This document shows, one piece after another, positions 16,989 to 25,697 of a DNA stretch of 56,517 nt. Position 1 is the first letter of the stretch. Every line of letters starts with the position of its first letter. Made by a program: the position numbers and the translations under genes. Source of the DNA: Muribaculaceae bacterium (lineage in GTDB: Bacteria > Bacteroidota > Bacteroidia > Bacteroidales > Muribaculaceae); contig JAFLTP010000019.1 in the NCBI GenBank assembly GCA_022510405.1, forward strand, positions 1-56,517. The letters run 5' to 3'. The notes under the pieces are model-generated. The model did not search any database, had not been told where the DNA came from, and saw only the letters and a list, made by a program, of their open reading frames with translations.

Positions 16989-18008
16989 ATGAGAGACTTT
17001 TTGAAGTCATTGAAATATAGTTGCATATTGCTTGGCTTGGTGGTCCCCGTCCTTTCCCGGGCACAGGGTGGAAACACGGCATACGACTTTTTGGAAATCC
17101 CGAGTTCCAGTTATGTTATGGGTATGGGAGGTGCCAATGTTTCCAGTATACATTCCGACCTCGACCTTGCGGCGCAAAACCCCGCTCTCATAGGTCCTGA
17201 AAACAATAAGGAATTGAAAGTGGGATATATGCACTATTACGGCAGTTCCAATTTCGCAAGTGTAAGATACGGTATGGCTGCCGGAGAAAGGGGAGCCTGG
17301 GCAGCCGGAATACGTTATCTTAATTATGGTAATTTCCAGGGATATGATTATGACGGAACCTATACCGGCACTTTCACTGCTCAGGATATAGTGGCCGAGG
17401 GCACCTATTCGCATGATTTCACATATCGCCTGCGGGGTGGTATAAATGTCAAGATGGTTTACAGTGCCTATGAGCAATACTCCGCATTCGCGATGGCCGC
17501 CGACCTTGGTTTATGTTATTATGACGAAGTGCATGACTTGTCCTTGGGTCTTGTTCTCAAAAATATGGGTGGACAGTTGAAACGCTTTGAAGACCATTAC
17601 GATAGGATGCCGTTTGATGTTCAACTCGGTATTTCAAAAGGTTTCAAGGAATCGTTCTCATTTTCCATCACTGCCTGGCATCTCACAAAATGGAGACTGC
17701 CTTATTATGTGCATGAGGAAGGCACTGTGACAGAACTTACCGATCCCGGATTTTTCAGGAATTTCTTCAGGCATTTGGTGTTCGGAATAGAATATTCCCC
17801 CTCGGATAGATTTTTTATCAATTTGGGATATAATTACAAGACCGCCAGCGATATGGCTGCATATCAGCGTCACTTCCTGTCCGGTTTTTCTATTGGTGCA
17901 GGGTTCAAAGTCAAATCTTTCTCGGCCGGTGTGGCTTTCGCGATGCCTCATAAGGGTGCAAGCACAATATTGTTGAATTTAGGGCTGGATATAAACGAGT
18001 TGTTGTAA
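16989..18008 (+). CDS. porQ: Type IX secretion system protein PorQ-like
   Basis: A 339-residue exported barrel (signal peptide about 1-25, ending SRAQ). The start of the mature part, TAYDFLEIPSSSYVMGMGG, followed by SDLDLAAQNPALIG, is the PorQ/PorV signature; such proteins are FadL-like 14-strand barrels. In Porphyromonas PorQ works with PorV, PorU and PorZ in the T9SS attachment complex on the outer surface. This fits the T9SS sorting domain found on the protein at 41398-45039. No other T9SS gene lies beside it, as is usual since these genes are scattered. PorQ rather than PorV is judged from the N-terminus and length. Confidence 0.88.
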   Translation: MRDFLKSLKYSCILLGLVVPVLSRAQGGNTAYDFLEIPSSSYVMGMGGANVSSIHSDLDLAAQNPALIGPENNKELKVGYMHYYGSSNFASVRYGMAAGERGAWAAGIRYLNYGNFQGYDYDGTYTGTFTAQDIVAEGTYSHDFTYRLRGGINVKMVYSAYEQYSAFAMAADLGLCYYDEVHDLSLGLVLKNMGGQLKRFEDHYDRMPFDVQLGISKGFKESFSFSITAWHLTKWRLPYYVHEEGTVTELTDPGFFRNFFRHLVFGIEYSPSDRFFINLGYNYKTASDMAAYQRHFLSGFSIGAGFKVKSFSAGVAFAMPHKGASTILLNLGLDINELL

Positions 18009-18034
18009 GCATCAACTTTTTTTTGTAACTTTGC
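18004..18034 (+). promoter_or_regulatory. Bacteroidota-type promoter of rplS
   Basis: TTG at 18004-18006 and TAACTTTG at 18027-18034 with 20 nt between. The -33 element lies within the last codons of porQ, so the leader of rplS is about 70 nt long. Confidence 0.65.
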
Positions 18035-18111
18035 GCCCAAGTTGTGCAATCTCTGGCAAGATGAGTGATGCTTGTTAAATTGCCGACATCACGAATTTAT
18101 ATAAGAAAAAA

Positions 18112-18480
18112 ATGGACTTAATTAAAGTAGTTGAGGAGGCTTTTGCAACTCCTAAGAAGCAAATCGATGATTTCGGTCCGGGCGACACTGTGAATGTTGC
18201 TTACCGTATCAAAGAAGGTAACAAAGAAAGAATCCAGCAATACCGTGGCGTTGTGATTCGCATCAGCGGCAGCCAGGATAAGAAAAGGTTTACTGTTAGA
18301 AAGATTTCCGACGGAGTGGGTGTGGAAAGAATTTTCCCGATGGATTCCCCGTTTATCGAATCTGTTACAGTAACAAAATATGGTAAAGTTCGTCGTGCAA
18401 AACTTTATTACCTTCGTAAACTCACAGGTAAGAAGGCTCGTATCAAAGAGCGCCGCGTAAAGAAGACTGCAGAAGCCTAA
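18112..18480 (+). CDS. rplS: 50S ribosomal protein L19
   Basis: A 122-residue protein with the L19 pattern: [28 protein letters not shown], then [25 protein letters not shown] and a basic C-terminus ([13 protein letters not shown]). L19 sits at the subunit interface of the ribosome. It is transcribed alone from a strong promoter and ends at an intrinsic terminator, not in the trmD operon typical of Proteobacteria. Confidence 0.97.
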   Translation: MDLIKVVEEAFATPKKQIDDFGPGDTVNVAYRIKEGNKERIQQYRGVVIRISGSQDKKRFTVRKISDGVGVERIFPMDSPFIESVTVTKYGKVRRAKLYYLRKLTGKKARIKERRVKKTAEA

Positions 18481-18507
18481 ATCAGGCCTGTATGGAGATA
18501 ATCGAAT

Positions 18508-18536
18508 CCCGTTCCTTTTGAACGGGTTTTTTTTTT
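18508..18536 (+). terminator. Intrinsic terminator of rplS
   Basis: CCCGTTC (18508-18514), loop CTTTT, GAACGGG (18520-18526), followed by ten T. Confidence 0.95.
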
Positions 18537-18572
18537 GAGTCGACATATCAATCTTTTTAAATATAAATTTGT

Positions 18573-18580
18573 TATATTTG
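18573..18580 (+). promoter_or_regulatory. -7 box for gpmI
   Basis: TATATTTG, matching TAnnTTTG, 18 nt upstream of the gpmI ATG. The transcript leader would be only about 12 nt. A TTG at the proper -33 distance is not clear. Confidence 0.45.
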
Positions 18581-18597
18581 CATAAACAAAATTCACT

Positions 18598-20106
18598 ATG
18601 TCACAGAAAGCTTTATTGATAATATTGGATGGCTATGGCATCGGTAGCCATGGTAAGGAGGATGCAATTTACAATACCCCGACACCTTATATGGACAGTT
18701 TGATGGCCGAATATCCTCATTCGGAACTTCAGGCAAGCGGTGAAAACGTCGGTTTGCCTGACGGACAGATGGGTAACTCCGAGGTAGGTCACTTGAATAT
18801 CGGTGCCGGAAGAGTGGTGTATCAAGACCTTGTGAAAATCAACAGGGCTATTGCCGACGGTTCCTTTGCAAAGAATCCCGAAGTGAGGTCGGCTTTCGAA
18901 TATGCAAAGCAGCATAACGTGCCTATCCATTTCATGGGTCTTGCCTCGGCCGGAGGAGTGCATTCAAGCTTAGACCATCTTTATGCTTTGTGTGACACTG
19001 CTAAAGCCTATGACTTGAGCAAGGTCTACGTGCATTGCTTTATGGATGGTCGTGACACCGACCCCAAGAGCGGCGCAGGTTTCCTCAAGGATATAAAAGA
19101 CCATTGCGACAAGAGTGCCGGTGTGATAGCTTCTGTTATCGGAAGATATTATGCCATGGATAGAGACAAAAGATGGGAAAGACTCAAGGAGGCTTACAAT
19201 CTTCTTGTCTACGGCGAAGGAAAGCATTCCGACAATGTGATAGGAACTGTGGAGGAATATTACGCCGAAGGAATCACCGATGAATTTATGAAACCGATCG
19301 TCAACGACAATGTGGATGGCAGAATCGGTGCCGGTCATGTGGTGATATTCTTCAATTATCGTAATGACCGCGCCAAAGAACTTACCACAGTGCTTACACA
19401 GCATTCAGAAGACGGAATGAACCCGATTCCTGATTTGCAGTACTATTGCATGACTCCATATGACGATGCTTTCAAGGGAGTGCATATTCTGTTTGCAAAA
19501 TCCGACGTGCCAAACACCCTTTCCGAATACCTCTCCAACAATGGCAAGAAGCAGCTCCATATAGCCGAAACTGAAAAATATGCTCACGTCACTTTCTTCT
19601 TCAACGGCGGTCGTGAAAAACCATTCGAAAATGAGGACAGAATTTTGGTGCCATCACCTAAGGTTGCCACCTATGACTTGCAACCCGAGATGAGCGCTCC
19701 GGAAGTCACAGAAAAGCTTGTTGACGCTATTGACTCTGAAAAATATGATTTCATAGTTGTGAACTTCGCCAACGGTGATATGGTGGGTCACACCGGAGTT
19801 TATGAGGCTGTGCAGAAAGCCGTTGCCGCGCTCGACACTTGCGTTGGCAAGGTGGTGGATGCTGCAAAGGCCCACGGTTATCAAGCCATTATTATTGCCG
19901 ATCATGGTAACGCTGACTATGTGGTTAACCAGGACGGCAGCCCCAACACTGCCCACTCTTTGAATCCTGTGCCATTCATCTATATCGGCAATAAGAATGC
20001 CAAGGTGGAAAACGGTAAATTGGCTGACGTGGCCCCGTCTATTCTTCATATCATGGACTTGCCGCAACCTGCTGATATGGACGGGCATAATTTGATTGAG
20101 GATTAA
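18598..20106 (+). CDS. gpmI: 2,3-bisphosphoglycerate-independent phosphoglycerate mutase
   Basis: Interconverts 3- and 2-phosphoglycerate in glycolysis. The 502-residue protein has the alkaline-phosphatase-like fold: Asp11 in ILDGYGIG and the catalytic Ser61 in [17 protein letters not shown]. Later metal-binding motifs include [11 protein letters not shown] and [10 protein letters not shown]. The cofactor-independent form needs two manganese ions. It has its own promoter and is followed after 37 bp by a nucleotidase gene. Confidence 0.98.
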   Translation: MSQKALLIILDGYGIGSHGKEDAIYNTPTPYMDSLMAEYPHSELQASGENVGLPDGQMGNSEVGHLNIGAGRVVYQDLVKINRAIADGSFAKNPEVRSAFEYAKQHNVPIHFMGLASAGGVHSSLDHLYALCDTAKAYDLSKVYVHCFMDGRDTDPKSGAGFLKDIKDHCDKSAGVIASVIGRYYAMDRDKRWERLKEAYNLLVYGEGKHSDNVIGTVEEYYAEGITDEFMKPIVNDNVDGRIGAGHVVIFFNYRNDRAKELTTVLTQHSEDGMNPIPDLQYYCMTPYDDAFKGVHILFAKSDVPNTLSEYLSNNGKKQLHIAETEKYAHVTFFFNGGREKPFENEDRILVPSPKVATYDLQPEMSAPEVTEKLVDAIDSEKYDFIVVNFANGDMVGHTGVYEAVQKAVAALDTCVGKVVDAAKAHGYQAIIIADHGNADYVVNQDGSPNTAHSLNPVPFIYIGNKNAKVENGKLADVAPSILHIMDLPQPADMDGHNLIED

Positions 20107-20143
20107 GTTACCGGTATTCTAAGATTTAAGAAAGAATTTCTTG

Positions 20144-21727
20144 ATGAAATATAGATCTATAAAGAAGGCACTGCTCCCTCTGTTGGGAGCAGCGGCTTTT
20201 TGTGGAGCAACGTCAGCTGAAAAGCTGGTTATTCTCCATACCAATGACACCCATTCCACAATTGACCCGCTTCCCGACGGCACCGGAGGGGTGCTTCAAA
20301 GAAAAGCCATAATCGATTCCGTGAAAAATGCGGAGAAGAATGTGATTTTGGTTGATGCCGGAGACGTGGTGCAAGGCACTACCTATTTCAAGTATTTCAA
20401 GGGTGACGTGGAATATCCCCTGATGGATATGATGGGGTATGACTTAAGAGTGCTGGGCAACCATGAATTCGACAATGGGATGGAATCGCTGGCGAAGTAT
20501 TATAAAGCTGCCAAAGGTGTTCCATTGTCTGCCAATTACGATTTCACGGGAACCGAACTCGAGGGTGTGTTCCAACCTTACGCCATACGTGAAATAGATG
20601 GAAAGAAAATAGGCTTCATAGGCATTAATATTGATCCGGCAAGCATTATCGCGCAGAAAAATATTGCCGGTGAATTTAAGGAAGTGATACCCGTTGCCAA
20701 TGAGTTGGCAGCTAAGTTAAAGCATGAGGAAGGTTGCGACCTGGTGGTGGTGGTTTCCCATATAGGTTATGTTTCCGGGAATGCGAAGACTTCCGATATC
20801 GACTTGGCAGAGTCTTCCTCGGATATAGATCTTATAATCGGCGGACATTCACACACTTTGATAGATCCTGACAATCCTGAAGAGACGCCGTCACTGATCG
20901 GCAACACGGATGGGAAACCTGTGAGAGTGGTGCAGACAGGCAAACAGGGTAGATATTTGGGTAAATTGACTATAGATCTCGATCAACTGCCTCTTGCGAG
21001 CGGCGAAATGGTTGATTACGAGCTTATCCCTGTCACCAACAGATTTCCACAGGAAATTTTGGATGCCCGTATGATTGAATTTATCCGCCCGTTTAGGGAG
21101 ACTGTGGATTCAATCAACAATGTGGTGATAGGTTATTCGGCTTATGAACTCGCGAAGGAAAGAACAGGTGGATTGCCCAACCTCACGGCAGATATCAGTT
21201 ATCATTACGGTAAATCTTTAGTCGATTCATTGCAATCGGTTGGTGTTGACGTTCCGGATGTGGATTTGTCGATAATGAATGTCGGAGGAATAAGGCATCA
21301 TATGCCCATTGGTGAAATAACCGAAGGTCAGATTTTGTCTACTTATCCCTTCTCGAATCATATTGTGATAATTGGTGTTAAAGGTTCCGATATTATAGAG
21401 GCGATGAGGGTTAGCGCCGCCAAAGGTGGCGAGGCTGTAAGCGACAATGTAAGGGTTGTCACCGATTCGGTAGGTAATCTTGTAAGGGTGGTGATTGATG
21501 AAAAAGAGATGGATCCCGACAAGGAATATATTGTTTCAACAATAGATTATATCGCCGAAGGCAATGATGACTTGGTGAGTCTTGCCAACAATAGGAAATT
21601 CTGGGAAGATGATGTGGAGGTCTCGGTCCCCATTTTGATGTGGATAAAGAACCGGCAGAAATTGGGATTGAAGGTGGCCCCCGATCAGGGTAGCAGGTTT
21701 GTGGTGTTATGGTCAAACCTGAATTGA
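20144..21727 (+). CDS. Exported 5'-nucleotidase/metallophosphatase, two-domain
   Basis: Hydrolyses nucleotides or related phosphate esters in the periplasm or at the surface. Signal peptide about 1-24, ending TSA. The N-terminal calcineurin-like domain carries the dimetal motifs HTNDTHS, DAGDVVQG, GNHEFDNG and GGHSHT; the C-terminal 5'-nucleotidase domain starts near residue 320 (FRETVDSINNVVIGYS) and includes NVGGIRHHM and YPFSNHIVIIG. In many Bacteroides these two domains are separate genes; here they are one chain of 527 residues. I chose ATG at 20144; the TTG directly before it is unlikely to be used. The following gene overlaps its 3' end. Confidence 0.92.
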   Translation: MKYRSIKKALLPLLGAAAFCGATSAEKLVILHTNDTHSTIDPLPDGTGGVLQRKAIIDSVKNAEKNVILVDAGDVVQGTTYFKYFKGDVEYPLMDMMGYDLRVLGNHEFDNGMESLAKYYKAAKGVPLSANYDFTGTELEGVFQPYAIREIDGKKIGFIGINIDPASIIAQKNIAGEFKEVIPVANELAAKLKHEEGCDLVVVVSHIGYVSGNAKTSDIDLAESSSDIDLIIGGHSHTLIDPDNPEETPSLIGNTDGKPVRVVQTGKQGRYLGKLTIDLDQLPLASGEMVDYELIPVTNRFPQEILDARMIEFIRPFRETVDSINNVVIGYSAYELAKERTGGLPNLTADISYHYGKSLVDSLQSVGVDVPDVDLSIMNVGGIRHHMPIGEITEGQILSTYPFSNHIVIIGVKGSDIIEAMRVSAAKGGEAVSDNVRVVTDSVGNLVRVVIDEKEMDPDKEYIVSTIDYIAEGNDDLVSLANNRKFWEDDVEVSVPILMWIKNRQKLGLKVAPDQGSRFVVLWSNLN

Positions 21728-22839
21728 CACGGATATCGGTTTTGATTCTCGCCTTGTGCGTTTTATTGGGGTCTTGCCATAAAAAGGAGAGGGAAGTCAC
21801 CCCAGAGGAGGTGGAGGATTTGGTCGTGTTGAGCGACCGGACGCAGATTTGCCGGGATAAGGCGGATTCGTTGCTCACCACCATGACCCTCGAGGAGAGG
21901 GTAGGGCAATGTTTCATGCCGTCGATTTATGCCAGTTCGGATGCCTCGACTTTGTCCCTCTATAAAAAATACATCGACGACTATCATATAGGAGGCATTG
22001 TGTTGTTGAAGGGGAATCTCTCCTCTGCCAAAGAATTGGCCGAATTGGGTCACGATGCCAAGATTCCTTTGTTCATCGCCATTGATGCCGAATGGGGCTT
22101 GGGTATGCGTCTGGAGGATGCCCCCACATATCCAAAGAATGGAAATATAGGAAAGGATGCTGAGGATACCGAACTTTTTGATTACGGTCTGAAAATAGCC
22201 GGAGAATGCCGGGAAGTAGGTATCAATATGGTTTTGGGTCCCGTTGTCGATATCACTAATTTCAACAGAGGTGTTATCGGCAAAAGATCATTCGGCGATA
22301 ATCCAAAGATAGTGTCAGATTTTGGCGTGGCTTATGCCAAGGGTTTGGAATCCGGTGGTGTCATAAGTGTGGCCAAGCATTTTCCGGGACATGGAAGCAC
22401 TGTCGTCGATACCCACAAGGGGGTGGCGAGAGTTAAGAGGGACATATCAGCTTTGGATTCAATCGACTTGAAACCTTTCAAGGATTACGTCAACGTAGGA
22501 TTGACCGGTATCATGGCCGGTCACATACAATCCTTGGCTTTGGATCCTGACGGGAATGCGGCCACGGTTTCCATGGATATGCTCACTTCCTTGCTCAGGG
22601 AGGAGATGGGATTCGGGGGACTCGTGTTGACCGATGCCTTCGACATGGGGGGAGCAAAAGGATTCTTAGCGGAGGAGGCCCTAAAGGCAGGAGCCGACTT
22701 GATTTTGTCTCCGTCGAAAATTGATAAGGAATATCAGAGACTTCTTGAGAGTCTAAAAAACGGTGAATTGGAAGTATCCGTCATCAACGAAAGATGTGGC
22801 CGTATTCTTTTCTATAAATACCTTTTCAATTTATTGTAA
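21709..22839 (+). CDS. Glycoside hydrolase family 3 lipoprotein (beta-N-acetylhexosaminidase type)
   Basis: A 376-residue lipoprotein (lipobox LLGSC, Cys23) with a single GH3 N-terminal barrel domain. KHFPGHGSTVVDTHKGV contains the Lys-His and His/Asp pair typical of the NagZ/beta-hexosaminidase branch, and LTDAFDMGGA carries the nucleophile Asp. Such enzymes remove N-acetylglucosamine from muropeptides or glycans. In this phylum the domain is often fused to a beta-lactamase-like domain in proteins of about 1000 residues; here it is alone. The ATG lies 19 nt inside the nucleotidase gene, so they are co-translated. Confidence 0.88.
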   Translation: MVKPELTRISVLILALCVLLGSCHKKEREVTPEEVEDLVVLSDRTQICRDKADSLLTTMTLEERVGQCFMPSIYASSDASTLSLYKKYIDDYHIGGIVLLKGNLSSAKELAELGHDAKIPLFIAIDAEWGLGMRLEDAPTYPKNGNIGKDAEDTELFDYGLKIAGECREVGINMVLGPVVDITNFNRGVIGKRSFGDNPKIVSDFGVAYAKGLESGGVISVAKHFPGHGSTVVDTHKGVARVKRDISALDSIDLKPFKDYVNVGLTGIMAGHIQSLALDPDGNAATVSMDMLTSLLREEMGFGGLVLTDAFDMGGAKGFLAEEALKAGADLILSPSKIDKEYQRLLESLKNGELEVSVINERCGRILFYKYLFNLL

Positions 22840-22882
22840 GGCGTCCCCGTCCGTAGTTTTCTAAAAATTTAAGGGAGCGTTC

Positions 22883-23596
22883 TTATAATCTTGAGGAATC
22901 ATTGTAACTGTAATAACCGTTGGCTGTGACGATTACATGGTCAAGGAATCGGATATTCATGAATTTGCAACCCTCCTTCAGTTCCGCGGTCAGCTTATCG
23001 TCTTGAGGACTTGGTTTGAGAGTGCCCGAAGGATGGTTGTGGCATAGTATCATACCCTCGGCATTTTCGAGAAGCGCCAGTTTTATGGCCTGTTTAAGGT
23101 CGAAAACAGAGGAAGATGAAGTGCCCGATGTAAGCTTGATTTCCTTCACCACCTTGTTTTGTCGGTTGAGCACCAGCATCCAGATTTCCTCATGGTCTAA
23201 ATTGCCGATCTTATGTCTCATACGTTCATAGATTTGATTGGAAGAACGTATCGGATCTTCGATCGGAATATCCTCTTGAAAATACCTTTTTATAAGTTCT
23301 ATCACGGAAAGGATCTGGATGGCTTTCATGTTGCCGATGCCGCGCATTTCGCATAGTTCCTGTTTGGTCCTACGCTCGAGTTTGTGCAGCGAGCCGTTAT
23401 TGTCGCGCATCATATCGCGGCAAAGTTCGGTGATCGGATAACCGGGAGTGCCCGTACGGAGGATTATTGCCCAAAGTTCCGGTATCGAAAGAACCCCCAC
23501 GCCATATTTTTCCGCTTTTTCCCGTGGTTGCTGGTCTTCGTCCATTTCTTTTACGGTGCGGACAATCTTTTCCGGGATAGGGTATTCCTTGTTCAT
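22883..23596 (-). CDS. radC: RadC-family JAB/MPN-domain protein
   Basis: A 237-residue protein with an N-terminal helix-hairpin-helix part (RTKQELCEMRGIGNMKAIQILSV region, about 75-95) and a C-terminal JAB domain with the JAMM metal site HNHPSGTLKPSPQDD. The family name RadC comes from an E. coli locus later shown not to be a repair gene; the true role is unresolved. It lies 2 bp after a glycosyltransferase gene and is convergent with the GH3 gene. Confidence 0.92.
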   Translation of the reverse strand: MNKEYPIPEKIVRTVKEMDEDQQPREKAEKYGVGVLSIPELWAIILRTGTPGYPITELCRDMMRDNNGSLHKLERRTKQELCEMRGIGNMKAIQILSVIELIKRYFQEDIPIEDPIRSSNQIYERMRHKIGNLDHEEIWMLVLNRQNKVVKEIKLTSGTSSSSVFDLKQAIKLALLENAEGMILCHNHPSGTLKPSPQDDKLTAELKEGCKFMNIRFLDHVIVTANGYYSYNDSSRL

Positions 23597-23598
23597 GG

Positions 23599-24609
23599 TT
23601 ATTTACCTTTTCTTCGTTGTATTTCGTCATCTATGTCGCGACCATGGCGCAAGAGGATTTTCCAGACATATGCCCGGATAAATCCTGTTCCATATCCTCC
23701 TAACTGAATGGCTGAGGCAGGTAGGGCCAAAAGGGCGATTTTCGGACTTCGTGTAGAAATCAAGGCCGCTATCAGCAATATTACGAAATAAACAACTAAC
23801 GGTATCAAAAACCAATAATTGAAGAAAGAGGCTATCACAAGTCCCAACCCGAAGATTACGAAGAGTGCCGGCAACCAGTGCACGAGTTTCATCGATCCCG
23901 GATAAAGAAGTTGAAGCGTTATGCGTGACATTCCGAATACATGCACCTGTTTCCAGAATTTCTTGAAGTCCACCCTTCTCTTGTGAAAGACTTTTACTTC
24001 CGGATATAGAACCGTCTTGAAACCTGCATTTTTTATTCGGGTGCTCATGTCGATATCTTCGCTGAACATTTCCCGGAATCCTCCCACTTTTTCATAAACC
24101 TCTTTTGAAAATCCCATGTTGAATGTGCGCGGTGTGAATTTCTCCATGCTTTTCTTGCCGCCTCGTATGCCGCCGGTGGTGAAAAAAGAGGTCATGGAAA
24201 AATTGATTGCTTTCTGCACGTCGGAAAATGATTCGTGGGCTGCATCAGGTCCCCCGTAGCAATCGGTGGGATTCTCTTTCAGGCTCTTCTTGAGCGATTC
24301 GATATAGTCGGGTGGTAATATACAATCAGAGTCGACGAAGATATAGAAATCTCCGTCGGCCCTTTCCAATCCATAATTCCTGGCGATACTTCTGCCTTCG
24401 TTAGTCTTATGGAAATACTTTATTTTTATTTCGTCTCGCCGCTTGTCTGCTTGCTCTTTGCAAGTGACAGTGCTGCCGTCTTCCACTATTACAAGCTCGA
24501 AATCCTTGTCGGTCTGCTTGGCGAGACTCTCCACCAATTCATCCACTTCCTGAGGTCGGTTGTACACCGGCACTATTATGGAAAAAGTGGGCTTGGCGGA
24601 TCCTTCCAT
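23599..24609 (-). CDS. Family 2 glycosyltransferase with C-terminal membrane segments
   Basis: A 336-residue inverting glycosyltransferase of GT-A fold: FSIIVPVYNRPQEV at the N-terminus binds the nucleotide, VIVEDGST follows, and FIFVDSDCILP holds the DxD metal motif. About residues 245-320 contain three hydrophobic segments that anchor it in the cytoplasmic membrane. The acceptor is unknown; a polysaccharide or lipid-linked glycan is likely. Its ATG follows directly on a TTTAAAC-type repeat, and radC begins 2 bp after its stop. Confidence 0.88.
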   Translation of the reverse strand: MEGSAKPTFSIIVPVYNRPQEVDELVESLAKQTDKDFELVIVEDGSTVTCKEQADKRRDEIKIKYFHKTNEGRSIARNYGLERADGDFYIFVDSDCILPPDYIESLKKSLKENPTDCYGGPDAAHESFSDVQKAINFSMTSFFTTGGIRGGKKSMEKFTPRTFNMGFSKEVYEKVGGFREMFSEDIDMSTRIKNAGFKTVLYPEVKVFHKRRVDFKKFWKQVHVFGMSRITLQLLYPGSMKLVHWLPALFVIFGLGLVIASFFNYWFLIPLVVYFVILLIAALISTRSPKIALLALPASAIQLGGYGTGFIRAYVWKILLRHGRDIDDEIQRRKGK

Positions 24610-24610
24610 A

Positions 24611-24655
24611 TTTAAAGTTTAAACTTTCTTTCTTTAAACTTTAAACTTTACACTT
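24611..24655. repeat. TTTAAAC-type heptamer repeat upstream of the GT2 gene
   Basis: About 45 bp of TTTAAAC units with variants between efp and the glycosyltransferase gene. It is the same repeat family as at 13930-14053 and ends one base before the GT2 start codon. Confidence 0.8.
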
Positions 24656-24664
24656 TCAACTTTA

Positions 24665-25231
24665 TCAACTCTTTACCCTGCCGGTATAGTCGCCTGTGCG
24701 GGTGTCAACTTCGATGAGTTCGCCTTCGTTGATGAAGAGAGGCACTCTCACGGTTGCTCCTGTTTCCACAGTGGCCGGTTTGAGTGTGTTGGTAGCTGTG
24801 TCCCCCTTGAGGCCCGGTTCGGTATATGTCACCTTCAATACAGTCTTCACTGGCATTTCAGCGAAGAGAACAGTGTCGGTCGAAGCGTCGCTTACAACTT
24901 CCACTGTGTCACCTTCTTTCATGAATTCAGAGCCTGTAACGAGTTCTTTGTTGATAGGCACCTGTTCGAAGGTTTCATTGTTCATAAAAATATCGTCGCC
25001 ACCGTCGGCATATAGATATTGATAAGGACGGCGTTCCACTCTTACGTCTTCCAATTTTTCACCGATGTTGAAACGACGTTCGATTACACGACCGTCTACA
25101 ACATCTTTCAATTTTGTACGCATGAAAGTGTTTCCTTTACCCGGTTTCACGTGGAGGAATTCCACGCAGAAGTATAGACGGCCGTCCAGACGGATGCAGG
25201 TGCCGTTTTTGATGTCTTGAGCGTTCATCAT
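24665..25231 (-). CDS. efp: Elongation factor P
   Basis: Relieves ribosome stalling at polyproline stretches. The 188-residue product starts [11 protein letters not shown] and has three EF-P domains; the loop tip [10 protein letters not shown] keeps the lysine that is modified in many bacteria. FMNNETFEQ and [13 protein letters not shown] (EPGLKGDTA) motifs and the C-terminal [13 protein letters not shown] are diagnostic. A longer frame begins with TTG at 25261, but that codon lies in the -7 promoter box, so the ATG at 25231 (or the next codon) is the start. Confidence 0.97.
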   Translation of the reverse strand: MMNAQDIKNGTCIRLDGRLYFCVEFLHVKPGKGNTFMRTKLKDVVDGRVIERRFNIGEKLEDVRVERRPYQYLYADGGDDIFMNNETFEQVPINKELVTGSEFMKEGDTVEVVSDASTDTVLFAEMPVKTVLKVTYTEPGLKGDTATNTLKPATVETGATVRVPLFINEGELIEVDTRTGDYTGRVKS

Positions 25232-25258
25232 ATCGCTATAAAATTTTTCAGATTTTTG

Positions 25259-25266
25259 CAAAGTTA
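25259..25266 (-). promoter_or_regulatory. -7 box for efp
   Basis: TAACTTTG on the minus strand; transcription would begin near 25252, about 20 nt before the efp ATG. It overlaps the alternative TTG start and thereby argues against it. Confidence 0.55.
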
Positions 25267-25364
25267 CTAAAAAAATATGTAAGCGTCTAAAAAATAGTCT
25301 CTACCTCCAAAAAATTCCCTTCCCAACCCCCTTTTACTCATGGTCAACAAGCCTACCAGACCCC

Positions 25365-25412
25365 CAGACTACTAGACTACCAGACTACCAGACTACCGAC
25401 TACAAGACTACC
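25365..25412. repeat. Tandem AGACTACC-type repeat in the efp-MFS intergenic gap
   Basis: Short imperfect tandem units AGACTACC/AGACTACT in a gap of more than 400 bp between divergent genes. I see no gene in the gap; it otherwise holds two divergent promoters and a C-rich stretch at 25304-25340. Confidence 0.8.
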
Positions 25413-25583
25413 TCACCTATCTCATCGATCCTCAGTTATTCTTCGCAATTTAACCTCTCATTACAACCCGCCGTTAAGCTCAAACTTAACACCACTAAAT
25501 CTCTTATAGATTTTATGCTTTATGCTTACATTGTACGAAAACAAATACATTGACAATGCAAAATAAGGAGGGGAGGGGATGCG

Positions 25584-25615
25584 TTGTTATAAATGGTGGA
25601 ATTTTATTAACTTTG
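25584..25615 (+). promoter_or_regulatory. Bacteroidota-type promoter of the MFS gene
   Basis: TTG at 25584-25586 and TAACTTTG at 25608-25615, 21 nt apart. The leader to the ATG at 25698 is about 75 nt. Confidence 0.5.
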
Positions 25616-25697
25616 CATTTCAAATGGGAGGGATTCTTCTAAGAATCCTAATTGTCTTAAATTATTTATAGATTTCAAACTGACTTAACTTTACGAC

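Noticed and set aside
20141..20143. TTG as start of the 5'-nucleotidase
   Set aside because: The next codon is ATG and gives a normal signal peptide.
25232..25261. Ten extra N-terminal codons on EF-P from a TTG
   Set aside because: The codon lies inside the -7 promoter box, and EF-P proteins begin at the (M)NAQDI segment.
25365..25412. Possible CRISPR array
   Set aside because: The units are 8-10 bp with no spacers of constant length and no cas genes nearby; it is a simple tandem repeat.
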